Below, in pieces: positions 8,609-17,851 of a stretch of DNA of 64,000 nt. The number at the start of each line of letters is the position of its first letter. Within the stretch, counting starts at the first letter, position 1. This DNA is from Verrucomicrobiia bacterium (GTDB lineage: Bacteria > Verrucomicrobiota > Verrucomicrobiia > Verrucomicrobiales > Akkermansiaceae), in NCBI GenBank assembly GCA_947462875.1, contig CANHQJ010000008.1:62001-126000 (forward strand), written 5' to 3'. Below the pieces are notes generated by a model. The model ran no database searches and was not told the origin of the DNA. It saw only the letters and a program-made list of their open reading frames with translations. The translations under genes were made by a program, and so were the position numbers.

Positions 8609-9172
8609 TCAGTTCGCAAACGGGTTTTTTGGCGCGTCCGCCAGCATGCGGTGGTAGGGCGAGAGGCTGCGCAGGGTGGTGGACCAGAGGGTGTCATCAT
8701 GGCTGAAGCCCAACAGGTTCGCCGGTGGATCCGCGACGATCCAGGTGTGGCGTTCCAGTTCGTCTTCGAGTTGCCCCGGGCTCCAGCCGGAGTAGCCCAC
8801 AAACGCGCGCACCAGAGTGCCCGGTTGCTGGTGATGCTTGATCGCGTCTTCGGCGGAAATTTGATGAATGATGCGCAGGCCTTGCGGCGGCTCCCACCAC
8901 AGTGCGGCGAAGAACAACTGGTTGTGGGCCACCGGGCCGCCGCGGTGCACGCTGATGTGACGCAGCGGATGGAATTGCGGATCTTTGAGCACATCGCCTA
9001 CGACTTGCCCTGTGGGCTGATTCAGGATCAAACCAAACGCGCCATCTTTCAGCGAGTGGTTCGAGAGCAGGATGACCGAGTGATCGAAGGGACCGCCTTG
9101 CATCGTCGGCGAGGCAAACAGCAGGCTGCCTTGCAACTCTTGCGATTCGGGTTCTGATGGTGGGAGGTTCAT
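8609..9172 (-). CDS. YqgE/AlgH family protein (UPF0301, DUF179)
   Basis: 187 residues. Conserved family features are LQGSLLFASPTMQGGPFDHSV near the N-terminus, then AFGLILNQPTG, HRGGPV and the Trp/Gly-rich VGYSGWSPGQLEDEL. The last part (TWIVADPP, then LFG-like LLGFSHDDTLW) is also typical. The family is widespread and its biochemical role is not established; it has been linked to alginate regulation in Pseudomonas. Length is normal. The next gene on this strand ends 24 nt upstream. Confidence 0.92.
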   Translation of the reverse strand: MNLPPSEPESQELQGSLLFASPTMQGGPFDHSVILLSNHSLKDGAFGLILNQPTGQVVGDVLKDPQFHPLRHISVHRGGPVAHNQLFFAALWWEPPQGLRIIHQISAEDAIKHHQQPGTLVRAFVGYSGWSPGQLEDELERHTWIVADPPANLLGFSHDDTLWSTTLRSLSPYHRMLADAPKNPFAN

Positions 9173-9196
9173 GCCGTTACCATGAAACAGATTTTG

Positions 9197-10231
9197 TCAT
9201 TGTCCAGTGGCGGAAGCGGGGATGGGATCGGCTTCCTTGTATTGCTCGGCGCGGCCTTTTTCGAGGCACTGGGTGAGCCACTGCACCATGTTTTTCGCCT
9301 CCTGGCTCTCGCTTCTCAGGTTGTTCAGGCCATGCCAATCGAGGTGGGGGCGGATTTGCGGCGCGGCGATGCGATTGATGTCGAGCCGCGCCATGATCGC
9401 CTCGGTCTCGCGCGGGTGGGCGTTGAGGATTTGCGCGGGGCGGGGGAGGTCATCGAGCATCTCGGAGGTCAGTCCAAAGGAGGTCACGCCGATGCCGAAG
9501 GTGGAATTGAGACGGCGCAGGCCATCGGCGAGGGCTTCATCGATGATGGGCGCTGCATAGATCAGCTCACCCGCCTGCGCCCATTGCGAGACGGCGAGGG
9601 TTTGGAAAAAATCTTCCCGATAGGTTTGCAGCGAGGGCTGGATGCGCAGGCGCGCGGCGTGCAGCCCGAAGGGAGAAACGCCCAGGCGCTGCTTGAGTGA
9701 CAGCATCGTCTGGTCCAGGGTCATTTCCTCATCAGGTGCCTCGTCCGTTTCCCAATCGATCAGGACCATTTCCGGATACTTCCACAGGTTGCCGAGCGGC
9801 GCCTCGCGGGCGAAGGCCTGGCGGAAGATGAAGGGGAAACGTCCGTTGATCTCGAAGTAGCGATGCACGATCGCGCGGAACTTGCGAATCCGCAGCATCG
9901 TTTGATCGATCGCGGACTGATCGGTCGTCATGTCATCCAGCCGGCCCTGCGTCAGGGAAATCAGCTCCTGCGCGCTCGATAGAGCGGGTGCGGGGGCGCT
10001 GCGGCGGTAGTAGCCCTGGCCTTTTTCCACCTTCGCGATGGGCGAGGAGGGATCACAGGACATGATGGAAAAGTGATAGCGCAGCGAGGCGTCCGAATAG
10101 TTGCCATCGAGCTGGAGCCGCACCAGCCGAATGAGTTCCGTGCCTTTGATCGAATCGACGGGGTTGGTCGGAAGCAGTGCGATCAAAATATCATTCAGTT
10201 GTTTGCGCAGACTCATGTTTCTGAACGGCAT
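9197..10231 (-). CDS. Winged-helix/HARE-type N-domain protein, COG2958/HrgA-like (tentative)
   Basis: 344 residues from ATG 10231; an internal ATG at 10216 is an alternative. Residues about 8-75 look like a winged-helix domain (LNDILIALLPTNP, then SLRYHFSIMSCDPSSPIAKVEKGQGYYRR). The middle holds FRAIVHRYFEINGRFPFIF and PEMVLIDWETDEAP, a hydrophobic strand ending in acidic residues as in restriction-endonuclease-like folds. The C-terminal half (LRRLNSTFGIGVTSFGL) resembles the end of COG2958/HrgA-type proteins, some of which neighbour restriction systems. No restriction or methylase partner is present here. Family assignment is from memory of patterns, so the function is uncertain. Confidence 0.8.
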   Translation of the reverse strand: MPFRNMSLRKQLNDILIALLPTNPVDSIKGTELIRLVRLQLDGNYSDASLRYHFSIMSCDPSSPIAKVEKGQGYYRRSAPAPALSSAQELISLTQGRLDDMTTDQSAIDQTMLRIRKFRAIVHRYFEINGRFPFIFRQAFAREAPLGNLWKYPEMVLIDWETDEAPDEEMTLDQTMLSLKQRLGVSPFGLHAARLRIQPSLQTYREDFFQTLAVSQWAQAGELIYAAPIIDEALADGLRRLNSTFGIGVTSFGLTSEMLDDLPRPAQILNAHPRETEAIMARLDINRIAAPQIRPHLDWHGLNNLRSESQEAKNMVQWLTQCLEKGRAEQYKEADPIPASATGQ

Positions 10232-10363
10232 TCAATGACCGATTGGCTGAAATTTCAAGAAGGAAGGTGGTATTTTTGAAAATTCTCATCAGTATGCAGG
10301 GGAATTTTTAAGAAAAACGGCATCCTTGACGACTTCGGTCGCAGCAGGCAGCTTCGTGCCCGC

Positions 10364-11410
10364 ATGAACGAACCCCGCGTCACCGATCTTCACGTTGCCT
10401 CGAATGTCACCCTGCCCGCGCCGCAAGAACTGCTCAGTCAGCTCGCGCGCACGGAGAAGGATGCGCGGTTTGTGCAGGAATCGCGCGCGCAAATCAAAGA
10501 CTCGCTCTTTGCGCCAGACGGTCGATTTCTGGTCATCGCCGGGCCTTGTTCCATTCACGACATCCAGGCCGGCAGGGAATACGCCGAGCGCTTCGCGGCT
10601 CTGGCGGAAAAAGTCAAGGAGCGTATGCTTTTGGTCATGCGTGTCTATTTTGAAAAACCACGCACCACCGTCGGTTGGAAAGGTCTCATCATGGACCCGC
10701 ACCTCGATGGCTCGAACGACATCGCCCACGGCCTGCACATGGCGCGGCAGTTCTTGTTAGATGTGATCCGCATGGGAGTGCCCACGGCGACCGAACTGCT
10801 CGACCCCATCACCCCGCAGTATATCGCGGATCTCATCACTTGGTCGGCCATCGGAGCGCGCACCACCGAATCCCAAACGCACCGCCAGATGGCGAGCGGT
10901 TTGTCCATGCCCATCGGTTTCAAAAACGGCACCATGGGGAATCTGGAGCCCGCCATCAATGCGATCAAGGCCGCCACACAGACGCAGACCTTTATCGGTG
11001 TGGGCATGGATGGACGCGCCTCCGCCGTGACCACCTCGGGCAATCCCGATTGCCACATCATCCTGCGCGGCGGCGAAAAGGGCCCGAACTTCAATACCGC
11101 CTCCGTGGCGGAAACGCGGGACCTGTTGGAAAAACATCGCCTGCCCGCGTCCATCATGATCGATGCCAGCCACGGCAATTGCGGTAAAGACCACCTGCGG
11201 ATGCCGACGGTGTTTGAGGAAATCGTGCGCGAGCGCGCGGCGGGGGACAGATCGGTGGTCGGCGCGATGCTGGAGAGCAACCTCGTGGGCGGCTCCCAGA
11301 CTTTTCCCCGCCCGCTCTCCGAGCTGGTGTACGGCCAAAGCATCACCGATGCCTGCATCGACTGGGCCACGACCGAGGAGTTGGTGCTTAGAGCTGCGGA
11401 AGTGCTTTGA
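10364..11410 (+). CDS. aroG: 3-deoxy-7-phosphoheptulonate (DAHP) synthase, class I
   Basis: 348 residues, full length for the AroFGH family. Condenses PEP and erythrose-4-phosphate, the first step of the shikimate pathway. Diagnostic segments: FLVIAGPCSIHD (residues ~55-66), RVYFEKPRTTVGWKGL, GARTTESQTHR, GFKNGT, and TTSGNPDCHIILRGG. The metal-binding SHGNC segment is IDASHGNCGKDH. The N-terminal extension of about 45 residues is the region that carries feedback inhibition in E. coli AroG/F/H; which aromatic amino acid is sensed here cannot be told. The choice of aroG over aroF/aroH is by convention only. Confidence 0.95.
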   Translation: MNEPRVTDLHVASNVTLPAPQELLSQLARTEKDARFVQESRAQIKDSLFAPDGRFLVIAGPCSIHDIQAGREYAERFAALAEKVKERMLLVMRVYFEKPRTTVGWKGLIMDPHLDGSNDIAHGLHMARQFLLDVIRMGVPTATELLDPITPQYIADLITWSAIGARTTESQTHRQMASGLSMPIGFKNGTMGNLEPAINAIKAATQTQTFIGVGMDGRASAVTTSGNPDCHIILRGGEKGPNFNTASVAETRDLLEKHRLPASIMIDASHGNCGKDHLRMPTVFEEIVRERAAGDRSVVGAMLESNLVGGSQTFPRPLSELVYGQSITDACIDWATTEELVLRAAEVL

Positions 11411-11430
11411 GTTTGCAGAAAATCCTTTGT

Positions 11431-11460
11431 TTGACTTTTTCCCCGCGATGGTGCTAGAAT
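11431..11460 (+). promoter_or_regulatory. Putative sigma-70 promoter of obgE
   Basis: TTGACT (11431-11436) and TAGAAT (11455-11460) are separated by 18 nt and lie 21 nt ahead of the obgE ATG at 11482. Both hexamers are five-of-six matches to consensus. The site lies between the DAHP synthase stop and obgE, so it would uncouple the two genes. Confidence 0.5.
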
Positions 11461-11481
11461 CGCCGTCCGTTACGGGATATT

Positions 11482-12543
11482 ATGTTTATTGATCACATTC
11501 GAGTTTTTGCCAAGGCAGGTGATGGCGGCCATGGAGCGGTGAGTTTTCGCCGCGAGAAATATGTACCGCGTGGCGGCCCTGATGGCGGCGATGGCGGCAA
11601 GGGTGGCGATGTGATCCTCAAGGTCTCCCCGCACACGGACAATCTTCGCCAGTTCCACTATGACCCGAAAATGATCGCCGATAGTGGCGTCAACGGTGCC
11701 GGCGTGCGCAAAACCGGGCGTGGCGGGAAGCCGTTCATCGCCCTGGTCCCTCCTGGCACGGTGGTCTATCGCACCACAGCCACCAACGTGCAGGAAGCCG
11801 TGGAGCTGGAGCGTAGCGAAGAGGGGATCGATATGGAGCCCATCGCCGACCTCACGGAAGAAGGGCAGGAGTTTGTGCTCTGCCACGGTGGCAAGGGCGG
11901 CAAGGGCAACTGGCATTTCAAGACCCCTACCAACCGCGCGCCGGTCGAGCATACACTCGGCGAGGACGGCGAACTGGGCGTGTTTTATCTGGAGCTGCGC
12001 CGCATCGCCGATGTGGGTCTGGTGGGCTTCCCGAATGCGGGCAAATCGACCTTGATCGGAAAACTCTCCCATGCCCATCCGAAAGTGGCATCCTATCCGT
12101 TCACCACGCTGCAACCGGTGGTGGGAGTGGCGGAGTTCGAGGGCTACAAGCGCTGCACCATCGCCGACATTCCCGGCCTGATCGAAGGCGCGCATTTGAA
12201 CAAAGGCCTGGGTCATGAATTCCTGCGCCACATCACGCGCTGTCACATGCTGCTGTTTGTCATCGATATGGCAGGCACCGATGGCCGCGATCCCGTCAGC
12301 GATCTGGAAATCCTGCGTGCGGAAATTCGCGAATACGATGAGGAACTGGCGAAATTCCCCTGGCTCGTCGTGGCCAACAAAATGGACTCTGACGTCGCCG
12401 AGGAAAATCTGAAAAATTTCCGCAAACGCTTCGCCAAAGTGGAAATCGTGCCCATCTCCGCCGAGTTGGAGATCGGTCTCGACGACCTGCGCCGTGTGCT
12501 CTTCGAGCGCGTGGCCAAACAAGCGACGATGAAAGCGAAGTAA
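11482..12543 (+). CDS. obgE: GTPase ObgE/CgtA
   Basis: 353 residues. An essential GTPase that binds 50S ribosomal particles and links ribosome assembly to growth and stress. The Gly-rich Obg fold is at the N-terminus (FIDHIRVFAKAGDGGHGAVSFRR, then PDGGDGGKGGDV and CHGGKGGKGNWHF). The G domain has G1 GFPNAGKST (residues ~182-190), the switch I region YPFTTL, G3 DIPGLIEGAH, G4 NKMD and G5 ISAE. It ends soon after G5 with an RVLFERV helix and has no long C-terminal OCT domain. In many bacteria obgE lies after rplU-rpmA; here those genes are not adjacent. Confidence 0.97.
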   Translation: MFIDHIRVFAKAGDGGHGAVSFRREKYVPRGGPDGGDGGKGGDVILKVSPHTDNLRQFHYDPKMIADSGVNGAGVRKTGRGGKPFIALVPPGTVVYRTTATNVQEAVELERSEEGIDMEPIADLTEEGQEFVLCHGGKGGKGNWHFKTPTNRAPVEHTLGEDGELGVFYLELRRIADVGLVGFPNAGKSTLIGKLSHAHPKVASYPFTTLQPVVGVAEFEGYKRCTIADIPGLIEGAHLNKGLGHEFLRHITRCHMLLFVIDMAGTDGRDPVSDLEILRAEIREYDEELAKFPWLVVANKMDSDVAEENLKNFRKRFAKVEIVPISAELEIGLDDLRRVLFERVAKQATMKAK

Positions 12544-12687
12544 GGCGCTCATCGGTCCACTGGAGCATCGGTTCACGTTTCGACGCGCATTTTTGATCAG
12601 TTGTGTGGCATCCATGTCGTTGCGTTTTTTCGTCCGATCCGTCAAAAATCTTTCCAAGGAAATTTCCACTCAGCGCGTTGATGAAGG

Positions 12688-15600
12688 GTGAACCCGACGC
12701 GTATGGCCATGAATTTTTGTCTGACTCTCCTTGCGACTCTCTCTTGTTGTCTCGCACTTTCCGCTAAAACCGTTGCTGACACGTCCCCGGCAGGTCGGCT
12801 GGATGCTACGAATTCCGCTGGGCACGCACTCGGCACCTGCCCGCTGAAGCACACGGCGATCGATGCGGAAATCAGCGGCACGATCGCACGGGTGTCCGTG
12901 ACCCAGCAATTTCACAATCCATTCCCGGAAAAAATCGAAGCCGTTTACGTGTTCCCTTTGCCAGAGGATTCGGCGGTGGACGAGATGGAAATGAAGGTGG
13001 GCGAGCGTGTGATCAAAGGGCTCATCAAGGAGCGCAGTCTTGCGAAGAAAATCTACACTGAAGCGAAAAACAAGGGGCATGTGGCAGCGCTGCTCGATCA
13101 GGAGCGCGCGAACATTTTCACCCAAGCCGTTGCCAATATCGAGCCCGGCCAGCAAGTGACCATCACGATCCGCTACTCGCTCACGCTGGCTTGGAAAGAC
13201 GGATTCTATGCGTTCGAACTGCCGACGGTCGTAGGTCCGCGCTACATCCCCGGCGCGCCGATCGCGACACCTGCGGTGATGCCATCGCTGTTTCCTGATG
13301 AATCCTCCGGGCAAGCGACAAAGCATCCCACTCCCGTCTATCAAGCCACTCCCGCCGCGCCCACCGATGCCGTGCCCGATGCCAATCGCATCACGCCCCC
13401 CGTCGCCCAAGAAGGTTATCGCGCCGGCCACGATCTCTCCATCACCGTGAACCTCCGCGCTGGCATTCCCATCGAGGAAATTGTCTGCGAAACGCACACG
13501 ATCCGCATTGATCGCACTGGGGCGGACAAATCCCGCGCGGTCGTCCGCTTGCAAGACGGCACCACCGTGCCCGACCGCGACTTCGTTCTCCGCTATCGCA
13601 CCGCAGGGGAAACCATCACCGATTCCGTGCTCACCCACACCGATGAGAGAGGGAACTTTTTCACCCTCGTGCTGCAACCGCCCGCCCGTGTGAAGCCCGA
13701 GCAAATCGTGCCGCGCGAATTGATCTTCGTGCTCGATACCAGCGGATCCATGTCCGGATTTCCGTTAGAAACTTCCAAGGCGTTGATGCGAAAAGCGATA
13801 GAAAACCTGCGTCCCGCTGACCGCTTCAATCTCATCACCTTCGCCGGGCACACCGCTGTGATGGCACCCAAGCCCCTCGATAACACCGCGCCGAATCGCC
13901 AGTGCGCCCTGCGTTTCATCGATACCCTCGAGGGCAACGGTGGCACCGAGATGATGAAGGCCATCGACACCGCGCTGGGCGGCAACATCGATCCGAAAAA
14001 AGTCCGCATCGTATGTTTCCTCACGGATGGCTTCGTGGGTGATGATGAAAAAATCGTCGCCGCCGTGAAAAAACACGCCCGCACCACACGCGTGTTCAGT
14101 TTCGGCATCGGCAGCTCGGTCAACCGCTACCTGCTCAGTGCCATGGCACGCGAGGGCAAGGGCTATGCGCAGTTCGTGCTTTCCCCGAGCACCGCCGAGG
14201 CCGCGGCAAATCGTTTTTACGAACACATCGATGCTCCCGTGCTCACCGATCTCTCGTTAGACTTCGGCGGCCTGGCAGTGGAGGAAATGTACCCCGCACA
14301 GTTGCCCGATCTGTTCTCCCATCACCCCCTCGTCATCAAAGGCCGCTACACCAAGGCCGGCACTGGCAAGGTGCGCCTCAGCGGTCGCAATGCCGCGGGC
14401 CGCTACCAGCGCGATCTCACCATCACCTTGCCGGAAACGAATGCGGAAAATGCCGTGCTCGCCCCGCAGTGGGCCCGTGCGAAGGTCGAGCAACTCTCTC
14501 TGCAAGAAGTTTCACAGAATTCTTCCGGCAGAGTGGATCCCAAGGTGGAAAAGGAGATCATCGTTCTCGGCACTACTTACGGCTTGCTGACGAAATTCAC
14601 CAGCTTCGTGGCAGTCGATGCCGGGCACATCACGCAGGACGGAGAGGCCACCATCGTCCCCGTGCCACTCGAAATTCCCCACGGCGTCAGCCCTTCCACC
14701 ACCTTCGGCAGTGATGAAGATTTCGGAGGTGGTTGGGGCAGCGGCGGCGACGGCGGCGGGGGAGGCGGCGGATTCGGCATGATTCCCGCCACCATGCGCA
14801 AACGCTGCGCCATGGAAGATAGGCTCGCTCGTCTGACGGCCAATGGCGGCACACCTGCCTGCGAGAGTGCTGTTGTCAAATCACTCGATTGGATCAAACA
14901 ACGGCAACATCCCGACGGCAGTTGGGGCGAGAGCCATCGCGCTGCCGCGACAGGAGTCGCCTTGCTCGCCTACCTAGGCCACTGTGAAACTCCCTTGTCC
15001 GAGAAATATGGAGAGTCTGTTCTCACGGCTACCATGTTCCTTATCGCGCAATCCAAAGCACAGCAGGGTGTATTGGTTGACAAAAAGGATGATCCGCTGG
15101 CCCTTCACGAACACGCCATCGCCACCATGGCCTTGGCTGAGGCATACGTTTTCAATAAAACACTTCAGATCCTGGTCCCCGACCTCGAAGAAGCCGTGCG
15201 CGCCGCCGGGCAACAGATCCTCGATCGTGTGAGAGCTTCCGGTGGTTGGTCCATCGATCCGAACGATGCCTCTGCCGATGCGCTTCTCACCTGCCTGAAC
15301 CTTCAGGCTCTCAAGGCCTGCAAGCATACGGGCATCGATTTCCGTGGATTGTCCGCCTGCGTGATAAAATCCCTCGCCGCCATCAAAGATCGCAAAGCTC
15401 CATCCGGTCCGCTCGCCCTCGTGCATCAAGAGTGGGGCAAAAGCGATACGGCCACCGCCAAGGCCGCTATGGCAAGCATCCAACGACAAGCCGCCTTCCA
15501 GTGGTCTCCCGCAGCGACGGATCTGTGGACAATGTACTTCGATGTCCATGCACTTCACTGGCAAGCGGGAAAGACTTGGACTGACTTCAATGCCACGCTT

Positions 15601-15792
15601 CTGCCCGCATTGCTAAAAGTCCAGGCCGCCGATGGTTCCTTCCCTGATCCCGGCGCGCCTGCCATTGATTCCTCCGCGCCGCTAACGACGATGCTCTCAG
15701 GAAAATCCGCCGAGCATTTCCGCACCTGCCTCACCACCCTGACCCTGGAAGTCTATTACCGTTACATTGGTCCTAATGGGATGGCGCGGTAG
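12688..15792 (+). CDS. VIT + von Willebrand factor A protein with C-terminal alpha/alpha-toroid domain
   Basis: About 1034 residues. GTG at 12688 is the earliest start; ATG at 12703 or 12709 would still keep the signal peptide (NFCLTLLATLSCCLALSA). A VIT domain (vault/inter-alpha-trypsin) spans about residues 50-190 (VSVTQQFHNPF, then YTEAKNKGHVAALLDQERANIF). A VWA domain starts near residue 345 with an intact MIDAS (FVLDTSGSMSG), the later Thr in NGGTEM and Asp in FLTDG. A Gly-rich linker follows at about 681-700. The last 300 residues carry repeated Gly-Ser-Trp helices (DWIKQRQHPDGSWGES, VQAADGSFPDPG) like squalene-cyclase or prenyltransferase toroids. The domain order recalls eukaryotic inter-alpha-trypsin heavy chains plus a thioester-domain-like toroid, but no CGEQ thioester is present. 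Probably exported and adhesive. Confidence 0.9.
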   Translation: MNPTRMAMNFCLTLLATLSCCLALSAKTVADTSPAGRLDATNSAGHALGTCPLKHTAIDAEISGTIARVSVTQQFHNPFPEKIEAVYVFPLPEDSAVDEMEMKVGERVIKGLIKERSLAKKIYTEAKNKGHVAALLDQERANIFTQAVANIEPGQQVTITIRYSLTLAWKDGFYAFELPTVVGPRYIPGAPIATPAVMPSLFPDESSGQATKHPTPVYQATPAAPTDAVPDANRITPPVAQEGYRAGHDLSITVNLRAGIPIEEIVCETHTIRIDRTGADKSRAVVRLQDGTTVPDRDFVLRYRTAGETITDSVLTHTDERGNFFTLVLQPPARVKPEQIVPRELIFVLDTSGSMSGFPLETSKALMRKAIENLRPADRFNLITFAGHTAVMAPKPLDNTAPNRQCALRFIDTLEGNGGTEMMKAIDTALGGNIDPKKVRIVCFLTDGFVGDDEKIVAAVKKHARTTRVFSFGIGSSVNRYLLSAMAREGKGYAQFVLSPSTAEAAANRFYEHIDAPVLTDLSLDFGGLAVEEMYPAQLPDLFSHHPLVIKGRYTKAGTGKVRLSGRNAAGRYQRDLTITLPETNAENAVLAPQWARAKVEQLSLQEVSQNSSGRVDPKVEKEIIVLGTTYGLLTKFTSFVAVDAGHITQDGEATIVPVPLEIPHGVSPSTTFGSDEDFGGGWGSGGDGGGGGGGFGMIPATMRKRCAMEDRLARLTANGGTPACESAVVKSLDWIKQRQHPDGSWGESHRAAATGVALLAYLGHCETPLSEKYGESVLTATMFLIAQSKAQQGVLVDKKDDPLALHEHAIATMALAEAYVFNKTLQILVPDLEEAVRAAGQQILDRVRASGGWSIDPNDASADALLTCLNLQALKACKHTGIDFRGLSACVIKSLAAIKDRKAPSGPLALVHQEWGKSDTATAKAAMASIQRQAAFQWSPAATDLWTMYFDVHALHWQAGKTWTDFNATLLPALLKVQAADGSFPDPGAPAIDSSAPLTTMLSGKSAEHFRTCLTTLTLEVYYRYIGPNGMAR

Positions 15793-15824
15793 TGTTCGAT
15801 GGGCGTTAGATCAACGCCTAGAAC

Positions 15825-16286
15825 TCAGTTTGGCGGAAGGAAGTTGATTTTCACCTTGCCCGCGGGTTGTTTCATTTCATCGGATAAGGTCGAGACGGCG
15901 GGTTTGGTCTCCACGGCTCCGCCATCGAGCGCGCTGCGCAGGGCTCCTTCCACGAGTTGGCCGCAGTGGATTTTCATCGGTGGCAGGGCGCCGAGATCGC
16001 CGCTCAGTTCTTCGGCGGACATGGCGCGCGCTTGTTCGATGGTTTTTCCCTTGAGCAATTCCGTGGCCATCGAGGCGACGGCGATCGCGGTCTGGCAGCC
16101 GAAGCTTTGGAAGGTGGCGCGGTCGATGACTTTTTTGCCGTCTTTTTCCGTGAACTTCAGCCACATGCGCAGCATATCGCCGCAATCGGGCGAGCCGACC
16201 GTGCCCACGCTATCGGCATCGGGCATTTCTCCCTGATTCTGCGGGCTGCTCAGCGCCTTGCGTACGTTTTCTTCGAAATCGCTCAT
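15825..16286 (-). CDS. IscU/NifU N-terminal-type Fe-S cluster scaffold
   Basis: 153 residues from the ATG at 16286; the longer frame overlaps the divergent oxidase gene and is discarded. The three scaffold cysteines are present: Cys35 in GSPDCGDML (with Asp37, the IscU Asp39 equivalent), Cys64 in SFGCQTAIA and Cys108 in KIHCGQLVEGAL. The family assembles [2Fe-2S] clusters from cysteine-desulfurase sulfur. The second motif reads GCQTAIA rather than the usual GCGTAIA or GCGSAIA. No iscS, hscA or fdx neighbour is present. It is convergent with the VIT/VWA gene, with 32 nt between the stops. Confidence 0.9.
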   Translation of the reverse strand: MSDFEENVRKALSSPQNQGEMPDADSVGTVGSPDCGDMLRMWLKFTEKDGKKVIDRATFQSFGCQTAIAVASMATELLKGKTIEQARAMSAEELSGDLGALPPMKIHCGQLVEGALRSALDGGAVETKPAVSTLSDEMKQPAGKVKINFLPPN

Positions 16287-16374
16287 GCGCGCACTGTAGA
16301 ATTCCTCAGCAAAAAACGCAAGGAGGGATCGTGTTGTGATTTGACCGCGGAACCGGATTGTTTCAGCATGGGGC

Positions 16375-17817
16375 ATGGATTTCACTTCAGTGCCCTCACA
16401 GGACAATGGCAGCGAGCTTGCGCGATTTTCCTTCGCCGAGCCCACGAGCGATCTCGGCAAGCGATTGGTCGGTTTGTTAGGTGGCGGCAAGGTCTGCGAC
16501 GTGCAGGAAATTCGGGAGTCACACGCTACGGACAAATGGTATGCCAAAGCGCAGCCGGATGTGGTGGTGTTTGCGGAGAGCACGGAGGATGTTGCGAAAG
16601 TCATGGCCTTCGCGCATCAGCAGCGCATCCCGGTGACGACGCGCGGAGCGGGGCATGGTTATGTGGGCGGTTGTGTGCCGAATTGCGGTGGCATCGTGCT
16701 GTCATTGATCCGCATGAACCGCATCGTGGAGATCAATCCAGAGGATGGTGTCGCGGTGGTGGAGCCGGGTGTGATCACGGCGCACTTGCAGGAAGCGGCG
16801 CGGCAACTGGGCTGGGACTACCCGCCGGATCCGGCATCGCTGAAAGATTGTTCCATCGGTGGCAACATCGCGACGAATGCGGGGGGACCGCGTTGTTTGA
16901 AGTATGGGGTGACGAGAAATTATGTGTTAGGCCTGGAAGTGGTGCTGGCCACGGGTCAGGTGGTGCGCTGCGGGGGCAGGGTGCACAAAAACAAAACCGG
17001 CTTTGATTTGGTGGGGCTGTTCACCGGATCGGAGGGGATGTTAGGCGTGGTGACGCAAGCGACCTTGCGTCTGATTCCCAAGCCGCGTTCGCGGGCGATG
17101 CTGGCGGCGATTTTTCCGGAGTTCGAACACGCGGCGGCGACGGTGCAGGAAATTTTCCGACAAGGCCACTTGCCATCGGCCCTGGAGATTACGGATTCCT
17201 TCACGCTGACTGCGGCGCGGAAACGGCTGGGCGATGACTTGTTGCCGCCGGGCAACGCGCACCTGTTGGTGGAGACGGATGGCTCTGCGGTCGCGGTGAG
17301 CGCGGAGATCGAGGAGCTGACGCAGTTGCTGCAGCGCATGGGAGCCACTCACATTGTGCCGGCGATGGACGAGGCGGCCTGCGAGACGTTTTGGAAGATA
17401 CGCCGTGAGTTTTCCTACTCCTTGCGCGATACCGGACTCACGAAACTGAACGAGGACATCGTCGTGCCGCGATCGAAGCTGGTAGACCTGGTGCGTTTTG
17501 CCCGGTTGCTGCAGCAGGAAACGGGCATAGCCATCGCGTGTTTCGGTCACGCGGGCGATGGCAACATCCACACCAACCTGATGGTGGCGGACTATCATTT
17601 GCCGCAGAACCGCAAACGCGGCGATGAGGCGCTGGACATCCTCTTCACCTGGGTGCTGGAAAACGGCGGTGCCATTACCGGCGAGCACGGCATCGGCCTG
17701 GCGAAAAAGCCATGGATCCAGCAAGCGCTCGGAACGACGTCATTGTCCTTGCAGCGATCCCTGAAACGCGCCGCCGATCCGCACGGGATTCTCAATCCGG
17801 GGAAGTGGCTGGATTGA
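16375..17817 (+). CDS. FAD-linked oxidase, GlcD-like (glycolate/D-lactate dehydrogenase family)
   Basis: 480 residues. The N-terminal PCMH FAD domain carries VTTRGAGHGYVGGCVPN (residues ~85-102), YPPDPASLKDCSIGGNIATNAGG and GSEGMLGVVTQATLRL. The C-terminal VAO-type cap has CFGHAGDGNIHTNL (~390) and the final GAITGEHGIGLAKKPW and HGILNPGKWLD signatures. Such enzymes oxidise 2-hydroxy acids (glycolate, D-lactate). The E. coli enzyme needs GlcE and GlcF partners, which are absent here, so this could be a single-subunit D-lactate or glycolate dehydrogenase. It is divergent from the IscU-like gene across an 88-nt gap. Confidence 0.92.
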   Translation: MDFTSVPSQDNGSELARFSFAEPTSDLGKRLVGLLGGGKVCDVQEIRESHATDKWYAKAQPDVVVFAESTEDVAKVMAFAHQQRIPVTTRGAGHGYVGGCVPNCGGIVLSLIRMNRIVEINPEDGVAVVEPGVITAHLQEAARQLGWDYPPDPASLKDCSIGGNIATNAGGPRCLKYGVTRNYVLGLEVVLATGQVVRCGGRVHKNKTGFDLVGLFTGSEGMLGVVTQATLRLIPKPRSRAMLAAIFPEFEHAAATVQEIFRQGHLPSALEITDSFTLTAARKRLGDDLLPPGNAHLLVETDGSAVAVSAEIEELTQLLQRMGATHIVPAMDEAACETFWKIRREFSYSLRDTGLTKLNEDIVVPRSKLVDLVRFARLLQQETGIAIACFGHAGDGNIHTNLMVADYHLPQNRKRGDEALDILFTWVLENGGAITGEHGIGLAKKPWIQQALGTTSLSLQRSLKRAADPHGILNPGKWLD

Positions 17818-17851
17818 TTGTTGATTTCCGTTAGAAAAAAACTGTCTCGGC

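Noticed and set aside
11520-11610. GGCGGCGATGGCGGC-type repeats that look like a microsatellite or structured RNA
   Set aside because: They encode the Gly-rich Obg fold, which is conserved as protein.
11470-12669. 399-codon minus-strand frame opposite obgE
   Set aside because: Antisense to ObgE with all G-motifs present on the plus strand.
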